DNA of 64,000 nucleotides from Pseudoxanthomonas sp. SL93 (GTDB taxonomy: Bacteria > Pseudomonadota > Gammaproteobacteria > Xanthomonadales > Xanthomonadaceae). Made by a program: the position numbers and the translations under genes. Shown here in pieces: positions 29,464 through 38,895 of this stretch (positions are counted from its first letter, which is position 1; every line of letters starts with the position of its first letter). The notes under the pieces were generated by a model, which was not told the DNA's origin, did not search any database, and was given only the letters and a program-made list of their open reading frames with translations. Where the stretch lies: assembly GCF_026625825.1 (NCBI RefSeq), contig NZ_CP113065.1:186001-250000 (forward strand), written 5' to 3'.

Positions 29464-30218
29464 GCGGGGAGTTTCTCCGTGGCGCCACCGGCCACCTGGG
29501 CACTGGTCAGGCCGAAGCGGCGTTCGCGTTGCGCATAGTCGTCCAGCGCACGCTGCAGCAGGGGTGCATCCAGGTCGGGCCACAGCACGTCGGTAAACCA
29601 GAGTTCGGTGTACGCCAGTTGCCACAGCAGGAAATTGCTGACGCGATGGTCGCCGCCGGTGCGGATGAACAGGTCCGGCGCCGGCAGGTCGGCCAGCGAG
29701 ATGCGCGCCCCCAGAGCGGCTTCGTCGATGTCCTCCGGCTTCAGCCGCCCGGCCGCGACATCGGCGGCCAGCGCGCGCGCGGCCTGCGCGATGTCCTGCC
29801 GGCCACCGTAGCTGGCGGCAACGTTGAGGTGCAGGCGCGTGTTGCCGGCGGTCAGCGATTCCGCGACCTGCATGCGCTGGCGGATGTCGGCGGCGAAGCG
29901 TTCGCGTTCGCCGATGAAACGCACGCGCACGCCACGGCGATGGAGTTCTTCGACTTCACGGTCCAGGGCGCCGAGGAACAGCTTCATCAGCGCGCCGACT
30001 TCCTCTTCCGGCCGGCCCCAGTTCTCGCTGGAGAACGCGAACAGTGTCAGCGCCTGGACGCCGCGTTCCAGGCAGAAGTCGATGCAGACGTTGACCGCAC
30101 GCGCGCCGGCACGATGGCCGATGGCGCGTGGACGGCGGCGACGCTCGGCCCAGCGCCCGTTGCCGTCCATGATGACGGCCAGGTGGTGGGGCACGGGCGG
30201 GGAGGCAGCAATGGACAT
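29460..30218 (-). CDS. uppS: Isoprenyl transferase (undecaprenyl diphosphate synthase)
   Basis: The 252-residue cis-prenyltransferase that makes the C55 carrier precursor for peptidoglycan and LPS. The catalytic Asp18 is in VIMDGNGRWAERR, and Arg/His residues of the IPP site follow (GHRAGARAV). SSENWGRPEEEV and the C-terminal PDLFIRTGGDHRVSNFLLWQ and LWFTDVLWPD motifs are complete. It starts 8 nt after the frr stop and overlaps cdsA by 4 nt. Confidence 0.97.
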   Translation of the reverse strand: MSIAASPPVPHHLAVIMDGNGRWAERRRRPRAIGHRAGARAVNVCIDFCLERGVQALTLFAFSSENWGRPEEEVGALMKLFLGALDREVEELHRRGVRVRFIGERERFAADIRQRMQVAESLTAGNTRLHLNVAASYGGRQDIAQAARALAADVAAGRLKPEDIDEAALGARISLADLPAPDLFIRTGGDHRVSNFLLWQLAYTELWFTDVLWPDLDAPLLQRALDDYAQRERRFGLTSAQVAGGATEKLPA

Positions 30219-30226
30219 GGCAGTCT

Positions 30227-30784
30227 TCAGACCGCCATCAGTTCCTGTTCCTTGGCCTTGACCACGTCATCGACGTCCTTGATGGACTTGTCGGTGAGCT
30301 TCTGGATCTCTTCCTCGGTCCGGCGCTCTTCATCCTCGGTGATCTGCTTGTCCTTCAGCAGATCCTTGATCTGCTGGTTGGCGTCACGGCGGATGTTGCG
30401 GATGGCGACCTTGGCGTCTTCGCCTTCCGAATGCACGACCTTGGACAGCTCCTTGCGGCGCTCCTCGGTCAGGGCGGGCAGGTTGAGGCGGATCGTGGTG
30501 CCCGCGGTGTTCGGTGTCAGGCCCAGGTCGGAAGCCAGGATGGCCTTCTCGACCGCACCCACCATCTGCTTCTCCCACGGGGTGATCGTCAGGGAGCGCG
30601 CATCGGAGACGGCGACGGTTGCAACCTGCGACAGCGGCATGTCGGAGCCGTAGTAGTTGACCTTCAGGTGTTCGACGAGCGCCGTGGATGCACGGCCGGT
30701 GCGGACCTTGACCAGCGTGTGGCGCAGCGCGTCGATGCTCTTGGCCATGCGCGCCTGTGCGTCTTTCTTGATGTCGTTGAGCAT
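30227..30784 (-). CDS. frr: Ribosome recycling factor
   Basis: A 185-residue factor that splits post-termination ribosomes with EF-G. Typical segments are [21 protein letters not shown] near the N terminus, [40 protein letters not shown] and the C-terminal helix with [16 protein letters not shown]. The length equals the family norm. In most proteobacteria it directly follows pyrH; here a cation efflux gene is inserted between them, on the same strand, with 77 nt before frr. Confidence 0.97.
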   Translation of the reverse strand: MLNDIKKDAQARMAKSIDALRHTLVKVRTGRASTALVEHLKVNYYGSDMPLSQVATVAVSDARSLTITPWEKQMVGAVEKAILASDLGLTPNTAGTTIRLNLPALTEERRKELSKVVHSEGEDAKVAIRNIRRDANQQIKDLLKDKQITEDEERRTEEEIQKLTDKSIKDVDDVVKAKEQELMAV

Positions 30785-30861
30785 CGCGGATTCCATTGCA
30801 AAGCCTGTAAACGACCGATTATAGGGCGATTCGCCGCCGTTGCCGACCGTCCCGGCGGCGT

Positions 30862-31779
30862 TCAGTGCGAATGATGCGGCGCGGCATCGTGCAGATCGTG
30901 CTGGCAGGAGCCGCCGCGCTCGATCTGCAGGGTGGCGTGGTTGATGCCGAACCGGTGGTCGAGTGCATGGAGGGTGGTATCGATGAACGCATCGTTGTCG
31001 TCCCCGCGGGGACGGACCAGATGCGCGGTCAGGGCGATTTCGCCTGCGCCCAAGGGCCAGATGTGCAGGTGGTGCACGGCGGTGACGCCCGGCTGGGCAC
31101 CCAGGAACGCCGCGACCGCCGCCTGGTCGATACCGGAGGGCACCGCGTCCATGGCGGCATTGAAGCTGTCGCGCAGCAGGCCGAACGTGCCCACCGCGAT
31201 CACCACACCGATCAGCAGTGCGGTCGCCGGGTCCAGCCAGGCCCAGCCGAACACGGCCATGCCGATGCCGGCAAGCACCGCTGCCAGCGACACGGCCGCA
31301 TCCGCCATCAGGTGCAGGAAGGCGCCGCGCTTGTTCAGGTCATGCGCATGGCCGTCCTTGACCAGCCACGCCGCGCCCAGGTTGACCACGATGCCCAGTG
31401 CCGCGACCACGATGACCGGCGTGGCGGGAATGGCAGGCGGAGCACTGAACCGGCGCACGGCCTCCCAGCCCAGGGCGCCGGAGAACACCATCAGCAGGAT
31501 GGCGTTTGCCAGCGGCGACAGCAGGGTCGCGCGCCGCCAGCCATAGGTGTGGCGGCCGCTCGGGGGGCGCCGCGCCAGCGAGGCGGCGGCCCAGGCCAGG
31601 CCAAGCCCGAGCACATCGCCCAGGTTGTGCAGGGCATCGGACAGCAAAGCCAGTGAATTGGTGTAGAAGCCGTAACCCGCTTCCAGTGCCGTATAGGCCA
31701 GGTTGATCAGCGTGACCAGCGCGAAGGCGCGCGTCGCCGAGCCGTGCGGGTGATGGTGTGCGCCGTGTCCGTGTCCCAT
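30862..31779 (-). CDS. Cation diffusion facilitator (zinc/cobalt-type efflux)
   Basis: A 305-residue inner-membrane proton antiporter of the CDF family. It has six membrane helices, with the metal-site motifs [16 protein letters not shown] in helix 2 and [16 protein letters not shown] (HxxxD) in helix 5. The N terminus is His-rich ([12 protein letters not shown]), the C-terminal cytosolic domain contains [20 protein letters not shown], and the tail is also His-rich. These features favour zinc or cobalt. I start it at ATG 31779; an upstream GTG adds 11 residues. It sits between pyrH and frr, an unusual place that probably reflects insertion. Confidence 0.92.
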   Translation of the reverse strand: MGHGHGAHHHPHGSATRAFALVTLINLAYTALEAGYGFYTNSLALLSDALHNLGDVLGLGLAWAAASLARRPPSGRHTYGWRRATLLSPLANAILLMVFSGALGWEAVRRFSAPPAIPATPVIVVAALGIVVNLGAAWLVKDGHAHDLNKRGAFLHLMADAAVSLAAVLAGIGMAVFGWAWLDPATALLIGVVIAVGTFGLLRDSFNAAMDAVPSGIDQAAVAAFLGAQPGVTAVHHLHIWPLGAGEIALTAHLVRPRGDDNDAFIDTTLHALDHRFGINHATLQIERGGSCQHDLHDAAPHHSH

Positions 31780-31882
31780 GGCGTCAGCGTGCCGTCGGTG
31801 CGGCGCGGACACTATTACAGCGAGGCATCAGGCCGGCGACCGTCGCGGGCGGATCCGCGGACGGCGCGCCAGTCGATGTGGC

Positions 31883-32608
31883 TCAACCCCGGCCCTTCAC
31901 CAGTGTGCCGACGTGCTCCCCGCGCAGGATTCGCATCAGGTTGCCGGGCACGGACAGGTCGTAGATGCGCAGCGGCACGTCGCTGTCGCGGCACAGGGCG
32001 AAGGCGGCGGTGTCCATCACCTGCAGGTCGCGGGCGAGGACTTCGTCGTAGGTCAGCTGGTCGAAGCGCTTGGCGTCGGCGTGCTTGCTGGGGTCCTTGT
32101 CGTAGACGCCATCCACCTTGGTGGCCTTCAACAGCAGGTCAGCGCCGATCTCGATGGCGCGCAGCGCGGCGCCCGAGTCGGTGGTGAAGAAAGGATTGCC
32201 GGTACCGGCGGCGAAGATCGCGATGCGGCCCTTTTCCAGGTGGCGGATGGCGCGGCGGCGGATGTAGTCCTCGCACACGTCGTTGATCTTCAGCGCGCTC
32301 ATCACGCGGCACTTGGCGCCAAGTTTTTCCAGCGCGTCCTGCATGGCCAGCGCGTTGATGACGGTGGCCAGCATGCCCATCTGGTCGCCGGTCACGCGGT
32401 CCATGCCGCCTGCCGCCAGGCCCGCGCCGCGGAAGATGTTGCCGCCGCCGATGACCAGGCCCACCTCGGCGCCGGCTTCGCGCGCCTCGATGATCTCGCG
32501 CGCGATGCGGCCGATCACCACCGGATCGATGCCGTAGTCTTCGGCCCCCATCAGCGCTTCGCCGGACAGTTTGAGCAGGATGCGGCGATAAGCGAGGGGT
32601 GCGGGCAT
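31883..32608 (-). CDS. pyrH: Uridylate kinase
   Basis: The 241-residue hexameric UMP kinase of bacterial pyrimidine synthesis, in the amino-acid-kinase fold. Key segments are [13 protein letters not shown] at the N terminus, [54 protein letters not shown] and the C-terminal [10 protein letters not shown]. It is the expected gene between tsf and frr, but here a cupin gene lies 51 nt upstream on the same strand and a CDF gene about 100 nt downstream. Confidence 0.97.
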   Translation of the reverse strand: MPAPLAYRRILLKLSGEALMGAEDYGIDPVVIGRIAREIIEAREAGAEVGLVIGGGNIFRGAGLAAGGMDRVTGDQMGMLATVINALAMQDALEKLGAKCRVMSALKINDVCEDYIRRRAIRHLEKGRIAIFAAGTGNPFFTTDSGAALRAIEIGADLLLKATKVDGVYDKDPSKHADAKRFDQLTYDEVLARDLQVMDTAAFALCRDSDVPLRIYDLSVPGNLMRILRGEHVGTLVKGRG

Positions 32609-32659
32609 GGGATTCTCGGCGTGGGGGCAACCAGGGCAATTCTAGCCGAGCGCGCCCCG

Positions 32660-33016
32660 TCAGTCGCCCGGTTCGTAGATCGCGTAGAGCTTGCGGGCGG
32701 TTTCCAGCACTTCCCAGGTACCGCTGAAACCCGCGGGCACCACGAAGCTGTCGCCGGCCACCAGCAGCGTTTCCTCGCCGTCATCGCCACGCAGGCGCAC
32801 GCGGCCGCTCAACAGGTGGCAGAACTCGTGTTCCGTGTACTGCACGCGCCAGTGGCCGACGCCACCCTCCCAGACGCCACAGTGGAAGCGGTTGCCCGCA
32901 TCGGAGTAGGCATTGGCCACCGCCTGCAGCGGCGTGCCGGCCAGCAGGCGGTCGGCGGGCACGGGTTCATGGGGAGCGTCGCCCAGCGTGTGCGACAGGC
33001 GGAGGATGCGGGGCAT
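32660..33016 (-). CDS. Cupin-domain protein
   Basis: A 118-residue single-domain protein of the cupin superfamily, closest by eye to small sugar- or ethanolamine-type cupins (EutQ/COG3450-like). The first cupin motif region is WRVQYTEHEFCHLLSGRVRL, with the metal-type Glu and His residues. The second is DSFVVPAGFSGTWEVLETARKLY, which ends in Gly-Thr-Trp as in COG3450 members. The substrate is unknown. It is divergent from the AIM24 gene with 66 nt between starts, and it lies just upstream of pyrH. Confidence 0.85.
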   Translation of the reverse strand: MPRILRLSHTLGDAPHEPVPADRLLAGTPLQAVANAYSDAGNRFHCGVWEGGVGHWRVQYTEHEFCHLLSGRVRLRGDDGEETLLVAGDSFVVPAGFSGTWEVLETARKLYAIYEPGD

Positions 33017-33082
33017 GGGCGGGGCCGGCCGGGAGTCCGCCGTATGATGGCGCTCCCGTTCCATCATGATCAAGGAAGCCCC

Positions 33083-33778
33083 ATGAGCGTGCGTACCCTG
33101 CAGGAATTCCTCGCGTCCTCGAAAGAGAAGGATGCCAGTGCCGATGCTTTCGAACTGGAAAGCCCGCATCTGCTGGAAGTCCGGCTGAACGGCCTGGTCT
33201 GGGCCAAGGCCGGCGCGATGGTCGCGCGCAAGGGCAGCGTCAAGTTCACCCGCCAGGGCGTGCTGGAACAGGGACTCGGCAACCTGCTGAAGAAGGCCGT
33301 CAGCGGCGAAGGCATGCAGCTGATGAAGATCGAGGGGCAGGGACGCGTCTACCTGGCCGATGCCGGCAAGAAGATCACCCTGCTGCGCCTCGCGGGCGAA
33401 TCGATCTTCGTCAACGGCAACGATGTGCTGGCGGTGGAATCGGGCATCGAGAGCCGCATCACCATGATGCGCAAGGTGGCCGGCATGCTGTCCGGCGGCC
33501 TGTTCAACGTGCGGCTGAGTGGCCATGGCATCGTGGCCATCACCTCCCACTACGAACCGCTGACCTTGCCCGTCAATGCGCAGACCGGCCCCGTCTTCAC
33601 CGATCCGAATGCCACCGTCGCCTGGTCGGGCGGACTGTCGCCGGAAATCATCACCGACGTATCGCTCGGTACGCTGCTGGGGCGTGGGTCGGGTGAAAGT
33701 ATCCAGCTGCGCTTCGCCGGCGAGGGTTGGGTGGTGGTGCAGCCCTACGAAGAGGTCGCGCTGCAGCCGAGGCCCTGA
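33083..33778 (+). CDS. AIM24-family protein
   Basis: A 231-residue all-beta protein of the AIM24/TIGR00266 family. The visible features are the N-terminal LLEVRLNGLVWAKAGAMVARKG, GSVKFTRQG, then LADAGKKITLLRLAGESIFVNGNDVLAVE and a Gly-rich end with VQPYEEVALQ. The family is widespread but functionally unassigned in bacteria; the mitochondrial relative affects membrane organisation. The ATG is preceded by AAGGA at eight-base spacing. It stands alone on the plus strand, convergent with the HDOD-GGDEF gene. Confidence 0.9.
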   Translation: MSVRTLQEFLASSKEKDASADAFELESPHLLEVRLNGLVWAKAGAMVARKGSVKFTRQGVLEQGLGNLLKKAVSGEGMQLMKIEGQGRVYLADAGKKITLLRLAGESIFVNGNDVLAVESGIESRITMMRKVAGMLSGGLFNVRLSGHGIVAITSHYEPLTLPVNAQTGPVFTDPNATVAWSGGLSPEIITDVSLGTLLGRGSGESIQLRFAGEGWVVVQPYEEVALQPRP

Positions 33779-33798
33779 CGCAGGGCGGCGGTCGCGCG

Positions 33799-35298
33799 TC
33801 AGCCGCCCATCGTCGCGCCGACCGCGACACGGTTGCGGCCCTCGCGCTTGGCGCCGTAGAGCGCCTCGTCGGCCGCGCGCAGCAGGTCGTCCACGTCCTG
33901 GTACTGGTCCAGCGTGCCTTGCGTGGCGAGGCCGGCCGAGAAAGTGATGTACAGCGGTGCGCCCGCAGGATGCGCCATGGCGAGCCCGGACACGTCGGCC
34001 AGGATGCGGCGCACGACGTGGGCAGCGGCGTCTTCGCCGATGCCGGGCAGCACGATCAGGAATTCCTCACCGCCATAGCGCGCCACGATGTCGCTGCTGC
34101 GCACATGCCTCACCAGCGCCTGCGCGAAGGTGCGCAGCACTTCGTCGCCGACCAGGTGCCCCCAGCGGTCGTTGACCTGCTTGAAATCGTCCAGGTCGAT
34201 GAAGGCGATCGACAACGGCCAGCCGTGGCGGGTCGCCGTCTCGAACTCCTTTTCCAGCACGGTTTCCAGCTGCCCGCGGTTGTAGACGCCGGTCAGCGGG
34301 TCGCGGCGCACTTCCTCGGCCAGGCGACGGGCGCGGCTCTCCGATTCGTCGGCGTCCTTGCGCGCGCGCGCCGCATCCTGGATCTCGCGCAGGTTGCGCA
34401 CCACCAGCAGTTCGCGCGCCTGGTCCAGCAGGGCTTCGATGCGGGCCGGCGCGCTGACAGGGATATCGAACAGGGCGCAGATCTCGGGAAGCATGGTGGC
34501 CATCTGCTCGATCACGCCGACGAAGGCCAGCTCGTCCAGTCCCAGTCGCGCGGCGGATTCGGCCGCAGCGCGTTGATGTGCGGCGTGCGTTGCCGCGGGA
34601 TCGGCGGCAAGCCAGATGTCGGCGACCAGGCCGGAAACCGCCACGCAGGCGTGGAACGGGTGGCTGGATGCATCCGATTCGCTCTCGGAGATGGCCGTCT
34701 GCAGCAGCGCCGGCAGGTTCCAGTGCCGCGCCATCCAGTCGCCGACGGCGGCATGGTCGCTGCCGAAGCGCTCGCGTTCGGCCTCCCGCAGGCCGGCGCG
34801 GTCGTCGGCATGGCGGGCCAGCAGCACGGCGTAGTCGTCGGGGTGTACCTGCAGCAGGGCCAGCATGCCGATGTCCTGCAGCAGGCCGGCCAGCATCAGT
34901 TCTTCCAGCTTGCGCAGGCCGACCCGCTGGCCGAGCAGGCGGCTGGCGAGCGCGGCGATCACGCTGCGGCGCCACACGCGTTCCTGCGCCGCGGGATGGT
35001 GGCCACCGCGCGGCCCCTGGGCCAGCGAGAACCCCAGCGCCAGGGTCAGCGTCGCGTTGAGTCCCAGCAGCGTCAGCGCCTGGCTGAGGTTGTCCACCCG
35101 GCGCCGGCTGGCGTACAGCGGCGAGTTGGCGATGCGCAGCATGCGCGCGCTGAGGGCGGCATCCAGGCCGATCGTGTCGGCGGCGGTGGCCATCACCACG
35201 TCGGGGTCCTGTGCCAGTTCGATGATGCGCAGCGCGACGCCCGGCGGGCTAGGCAGGTTTCGGCAATTCAGCAACAGGGCTTCAAGGTCGGAACGCAT
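33799..35298 (-). CDS. HDOD-GGDEF diguanylate cyclase
   Basis: A 499-residue cytosolic protein. The N-terminal HDOD domain (about residues 12-210; LPSPPGVALRIIELAQDPD and MLRIANSPLYA) is followed by a helical linker and a C-terminal GGDEF domain. The active loop is GGEEF at residues 409-413, so cyclase activity is likely. The product-inhibition I-site RSSD is at residues 400-403, the correct five residues ahead. DPLTGVYNR marks the domain start. There is no membrane segment, so it senses through HDOD. It lies 192 nt downstream of tsf behind a terminator. Confidence 0.94.
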   Translation of the reverse strand: MRSDLEALLLNCRNLPSPPGVALRIIELAQDPDVVMATAADTIGLDAALSARMLRIANSPLYASRRRVDNLSQALTLLGLNATLTLALGFSLAQGPRGGHHPAAQERVWRRSVIAALASRLLGQRVGLRKLEELMLAGLLQDIGMLALLQVHPDDYAVLLARHADDRAGLREAERERFGSDHAAVGDWMARHWNLPALLQTAISESESDASSHPFHACVAVSGLVADIWLAADPAATHAAHQRAAAESAARLGLDELAFVGVIEQMATMLPEICALFDIPVSAPARIEALLDQARELLVVRNLREIQDAARARKDADESESRARRLAEEVRRDPLTGVYNRGQLETVLEKEFETATRHGWPLSIAFIDLDDFKQVNDRWGHLVGDEVLRTFAQALVRHVRSSDIVARYGGEEFLIVLPGIGEDAAAHVVRRILADVSGLAMAHPAGAPLYITFSAGLATQGTLDQYQDVDDLLRAADEALYGAKREGRNRVAVGATMGG

Positions 35299-35440
35299 CG
35301 CGAATGCGGCACTACACAGGTAAGGGCATGCAGCATGCCAGCAGAAGGCGACGGAATGTCACCTTTGTACCCAGTTTCGGCCCCGATCCGGCAAACTTTA
35401 GCGGGCGCGGCGCGAAGGGCCCGCAGGCATCAGAACGGAA

Positions 35441-35464
35441 AAAGCCGCGGTTTCCCGCGGCTTT
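35441..35464 (-). terminator. Intrinsic terminator after tsf
   Basis: A 10-bp stem AAAGCCGCGG/CCGCGGCTTT with a 4-nt loop and further T on the minus strand, 27 nt past the tsf stop. Confidence 0.85.
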
Positions 35465-35490
35465 CCCTGTGCAACGAAACGGACGGTGGC

Positions 35491-36369
<879 letters not shown>

Positions 36370-36388
36370 GGGATTACCTCAATTTAGA

Positions 36389-36523
36389 TTGGCAAAGCCC
36401 CTCTCCGTCGGAAGAGGGGTTGGGGTGAAGGTCCGGCGGGTCGCGACGCCTTCAGCGCCAACGTGCCTGCCGTACCCTCATCCGCCCTGCGGGCACCTTC
36501 TCCCGATGGGAGAAGGGATGAAC
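36389..36523. repeat. Interspersed repeat-like element between rpsB and tsf
   Basis: Two complementary-looking parts are visible: GCCCCTCTCC with GGAAGAGGGG then TTGGGGTGAAGG at about 36397-36430, and CCCTCATCCGCCCTGCGGG then CACCTTCTCCC and GGGAGAAGGG at about 36476-36519. This resembles the short palindromic repeats scattered through Xanthomonadaceae genomes, which I recall but cannot check here. Only one copy is in this window. Confidence 0.55.
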
Positions 36524-36527
36524 ATGA

Positions 36528-36553
36528 GCAGCCGCGCACTTTGGCGCGGCTGC
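36528..36553 (-). terminator. Hairpin directly after rpsB
   Basis: A perfect 10-bp stem GCAGCCGCGC/GCGCGGCTGC with a 6-nt loop, 12 nt past the rpsB stop, without a T-run. It is probably an mRNA processing or partial termination signal that adjusts tsf relative to rpsB. Confidence 0.5.
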
Positions 36554-36565
36554 ATTGCAGCCGGA

Positions 36566-37378
36566 TTACTCGGCGGCAGCGGCGTCGTCGGACTTCTTGG
36601 CGGCGGCCTTCTTGGCCGGCGCGCGACGGGCGCCCTTGGCGTCGCCTTCCGCACCTTCGACGAACTCTTCCTCGCGCACGGTGGCAGCGTTCGGCTGGGC
36701 GGCCTTGCCTTCCAGCACGGCGTCGGCAGCGGCACGTGCATACAGCTGCACGGCGCGGATGGCGTCGTCGTTGCCGGGGATGGCGTAGTCGACCAGGGCC
36801 GGGTCGTAATTGGAGTCGACCACCGCGATCACCGGGATGCCGAGCTTCTTGGCTTCCTTGATGGCGATGTCTTCATGGCCGATGTCGATGACGAACAGCG
36901 CGTCCGGCAGGCGGTTCATTTCCTTGATGCCGCCCAGCGAGGCCAGCAGCTTCTCGCGCTCGCGGCGCAGGCCCAGCACTTCGTGCTTGACCAGCTTCTC
37001 GAACGTGCCGTCGGTTTCGGCGGCTTCCAGTTCCTTCAGGCGGGCGACCGACTTCTTCACGGTGGCGAAGTTGGTCAGCGTGCCGCCCAGCCAGCGCTGG
37101 GTCATGAACGGCATGCCGCAACGCTCGGCTTCTTCCTTCACGGCCTCGCGCGCACTGCGCTTGGTGCCCAGGAACAGGATGGTGCCGCGCTTCTGCGCGA
37201 CGCCCGAGATGAAGTTCATCGCGTCGTTGAACAGCGGAACGGTCTTCTCGAGGTTGATGATGTGGATCTTGCCGCGGGCACCGAAGATGTACGGTGCCAT
37301 CTTGGGGTTCCAGTAGCGGGTCTGGTGGCCGAAATGGACGCCGGCTTCCAGCATCTGGCGCATGGTGACTTGGGGCAT
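36566..37378 (-). CDS. rpsB: 30S ribosomal protein S2
   Basis: The 270-residue small-subunit protein. It starts [22 protein letters not shown] after five residues and has the typical [36 protein letters not shown] and [32 protein letters not shown] segments. A Lys/Ala-rich C-terminal tail (AKKAAAKK) is common in this lineage. It is preceded by a long 217-nt leader and a clear sigma-70-type promoter. Confidence 0.97.
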   Translation of the reverse strand: MPQVTMRQMLEAGVHFGHQTRYWNPKMAPYIFGARGKIHIINLEKTVPLFNDAMNFISGVAQKRGTILFLGTKRSAREAVKEEAERCGMPFMTQRWLGGTLTNFATVKKSVARLKELEAAETDGTFEKLVKHEVLGLRREREKLLASLGGIKEMNRLPDALFVIDIGHEDIAIKEAKKLGIPVIAVVDSNYDPALVDYAIPGNDDAIRAVQLYARAAADAVLEGKAAQPNAATVREEEFVEGAEGDAKGARRAPAKKAAAKKSDDAAAAE

Positions 37379-37594
37379 TGCATTAACTCCATCGATGGGG
37401 AACCCACCGTCCGGTTCAATGGGGGACGGCGCCGGTGAGGGCGGGGTTCCGGGGTTGGGCCTCCCTGCGGCTTCCGTTTCCGAACCCTTCAGCGAAGGGC
37501 ACCCCGGCACGGGTTGGGGCAGCAGGTGTGGATTCGTCGGTGTGGCCCGACGTGGGCCGCGTTGGACGGGCAACCGCCCGGGCAAAGCCTGCGG

Positions 37595-37624
37595 AGTATA
37601 GCGGGCCCGGGGGTTCTGCCGCAA
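37595..37624 (-). promoter_or_regulatory. rpsB promoter
   Basis: On the minus strand, TTGCGG (37619-37624) and TATACT (37595-37600) are separated by 18 nt. The promoter starts two bases after the stop of the upstream chaperone gene and gives an rpsB leader of roughly 210 nt. Confidence 0.7.
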
Positions 37625-37626
37625 AC

Positions 37627-38349
37627 CTACCGGGCCTGGGCGGCCGGCAGGGGGCGTTCGGTGCGGTCCTGGTTCACCTTGGCGACGAACTCGCCGTCCG
37701 CATACCCGCCCGGCCGTTCGGGTAACGCCCAGGTCTTGTACTGGCCGGGCAGCACGTAGCCGGCCAGGCGGTCGGCCACCGCCACGCGGCGGCCGTCGGC
37801 ATCGCGATACCCCAGATCGGCCAGCCGGGCATGGGTGCTGCCATGGTTGTCCACCCGCAGCAGGGTGCGCCGGTCTTCGCGGGACAGCGAGGCGCTCAGG
37901 CGGGGGGCGCCGGGCGCGGCGGGGGCCACGAACACCGGCGCCGAGTAGCGCAGCACGGTCTGCTGGCCGGTGACGCCCGGCCGGGGCAGCTGGTCGATCA
38001 GGATGCGGTAACTGCCTTCCTGCGGCGTGGCGTCATCGCCCAGGCGGATCAGCCGCACCACCTGCCGCTGGCGGGGGGCGATTTCCATGATCGGGGGACT
38101 GACGGCCATGTCGCGCGTGGGCGTGAGTTTTTCCTGGCCCTCATGCTGGGTCCAGCGGTAAAGCCGCACCTGCGCGTGCAGGGGCTGGTCACCGGTGTTG
38201 CTGATGCTCAGTTCGGCACTCTTCTGTCCGGCGCCCAGGGTGAGCCAGCTGGGCGAGGTGCGCAGGCCGGTCGCCGCCGTGGTGGCGCAGCCCAGCCACA
38301 GCAGCACCAGGCAGGCGAGGGTGGGCAAGCGGCGGGCTGCCACGGCCAT
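37627..38349 (-). CDS. Second pilus chaperone (PapD-like, Csu-type)
   Basis: A 240-residue periplasmic chaperone with an N-terminal signal peptide (cleavage near residue 26) and two immunoglobulin-like domains. Family marks are the G1-strand segment [11 protein letters not shown], the preceding [10 protein letters not shown] and the N-terminal [22 protein letters not shown]. It is the last gene of the archaic chaperone-usher cluster and shares the domain layout of the first chaperone (42355-43149) with modest identity. The two-chaperone arrangement suggests that it serves the mini-pilin encoded just upstream. A Cys near the signal peptide end does not form a good lipobox. Confidence 0.87.
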   Translation of the reverse strand: MAVAARRLPTLACLVLLWLGCATTAATGLRTSPSWLTLGAGQKSAELSISNTGDQPLHAQVRLYRWTQHEGQEKLTPTRDMAVSPPIMEIAPRQRQVVRLIRLGDDATPQEGSYRILIDQLPRPGVTGQQTVLRYSAPVFVAPAAPGAPRLSASLSREDRRTLLRVDNHGSTHARLADLGYRDADGRRVAVADRLAGYVLPGQYKTWALPERPGGYADGEFVAKVNQDRTERPLPAAQAR

Positions 38350-38358
38350 GGGAAACGA

Positions 38359-38745
38359 TCAGAAGGTGATCGTCGCGATGCGGATCTGGTCCGTACGCGG
38401 GTCGGCGGGGAACGGCGCCGCTTCCGCCGGGAACAGGCGGGCGTCACGCTCGTGCGGGAAGGCCTGCAGGGTGGGGTCGGGCATTGCATCTGCAGGTCGT
38501 GCGTTGGACGGCGTCCACGGCGTCACCGCCAGCTGGTGCGGCATGAAGGCGCTGCAATCGACCTGGGCGGCATCGGACTGTCCGGCCGGCTGGGCGGACA
38601 GCGCGATGTCGCAGCTGTCCACGACCGTCAGGCTGATGCGCAGTTCCGCTTGCCGGTTCTGGCCATTGGCGTCGGCCGGCGAAGCGGATGCCATCGCCAG
38701 CAGCGCCAAGGCGCCCAGGGGCAGCATCAAGGGACGGAAACGCAT
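38359..38745 (-). CDS. Secreted mini-pilin-like protein (spore coat U-like, shortened)
   Basis: A 128-residue protein with a signal peptide of about 26 residues. After it, LRISLTVVDSCDIALSA resembles the first strands of the SCPU domain (compare VQIVITESCDI in the major pilin), and a second Cys follows as in VDCSAF. The end RIATITF resembles the last strand VIATVTY of the pilin. The middle of the domain is missing or replaced by a Pro/Ala-rich stretch. It may be a minor subunit or an evolving remnant. It lies 9 nt upstream of the second chaperone, so they are coupled. It is preceded by a 150-nt gap with no gene. Confidence 0.7.
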   Translation of the reverse strand: MRFRPLMLPLGALALLAMASASPADANGQNRQAELRISLTVVDSCDIALSAQPAGQSDAAQVDCSAFMPHQLAVTPWTPSNARPADAMPDPTLQAFPHERDARLFPAEAAPFPADPRTDQIRIATITF

Positions 38746-38895
38746 GGCCTGACTCCTGTACCCACGCCGTCCTCATGACGAACGTGCTCTGGTCAGGCTT
38801 TCGGCCGGTAACGGGAAGAATTGAGCCCCGGCGGGTGCCGGGAGACGCGAACTGTGACCCCGGTCGCGCAGGAGGGGGCGGCGCGGCCCGGGGCT

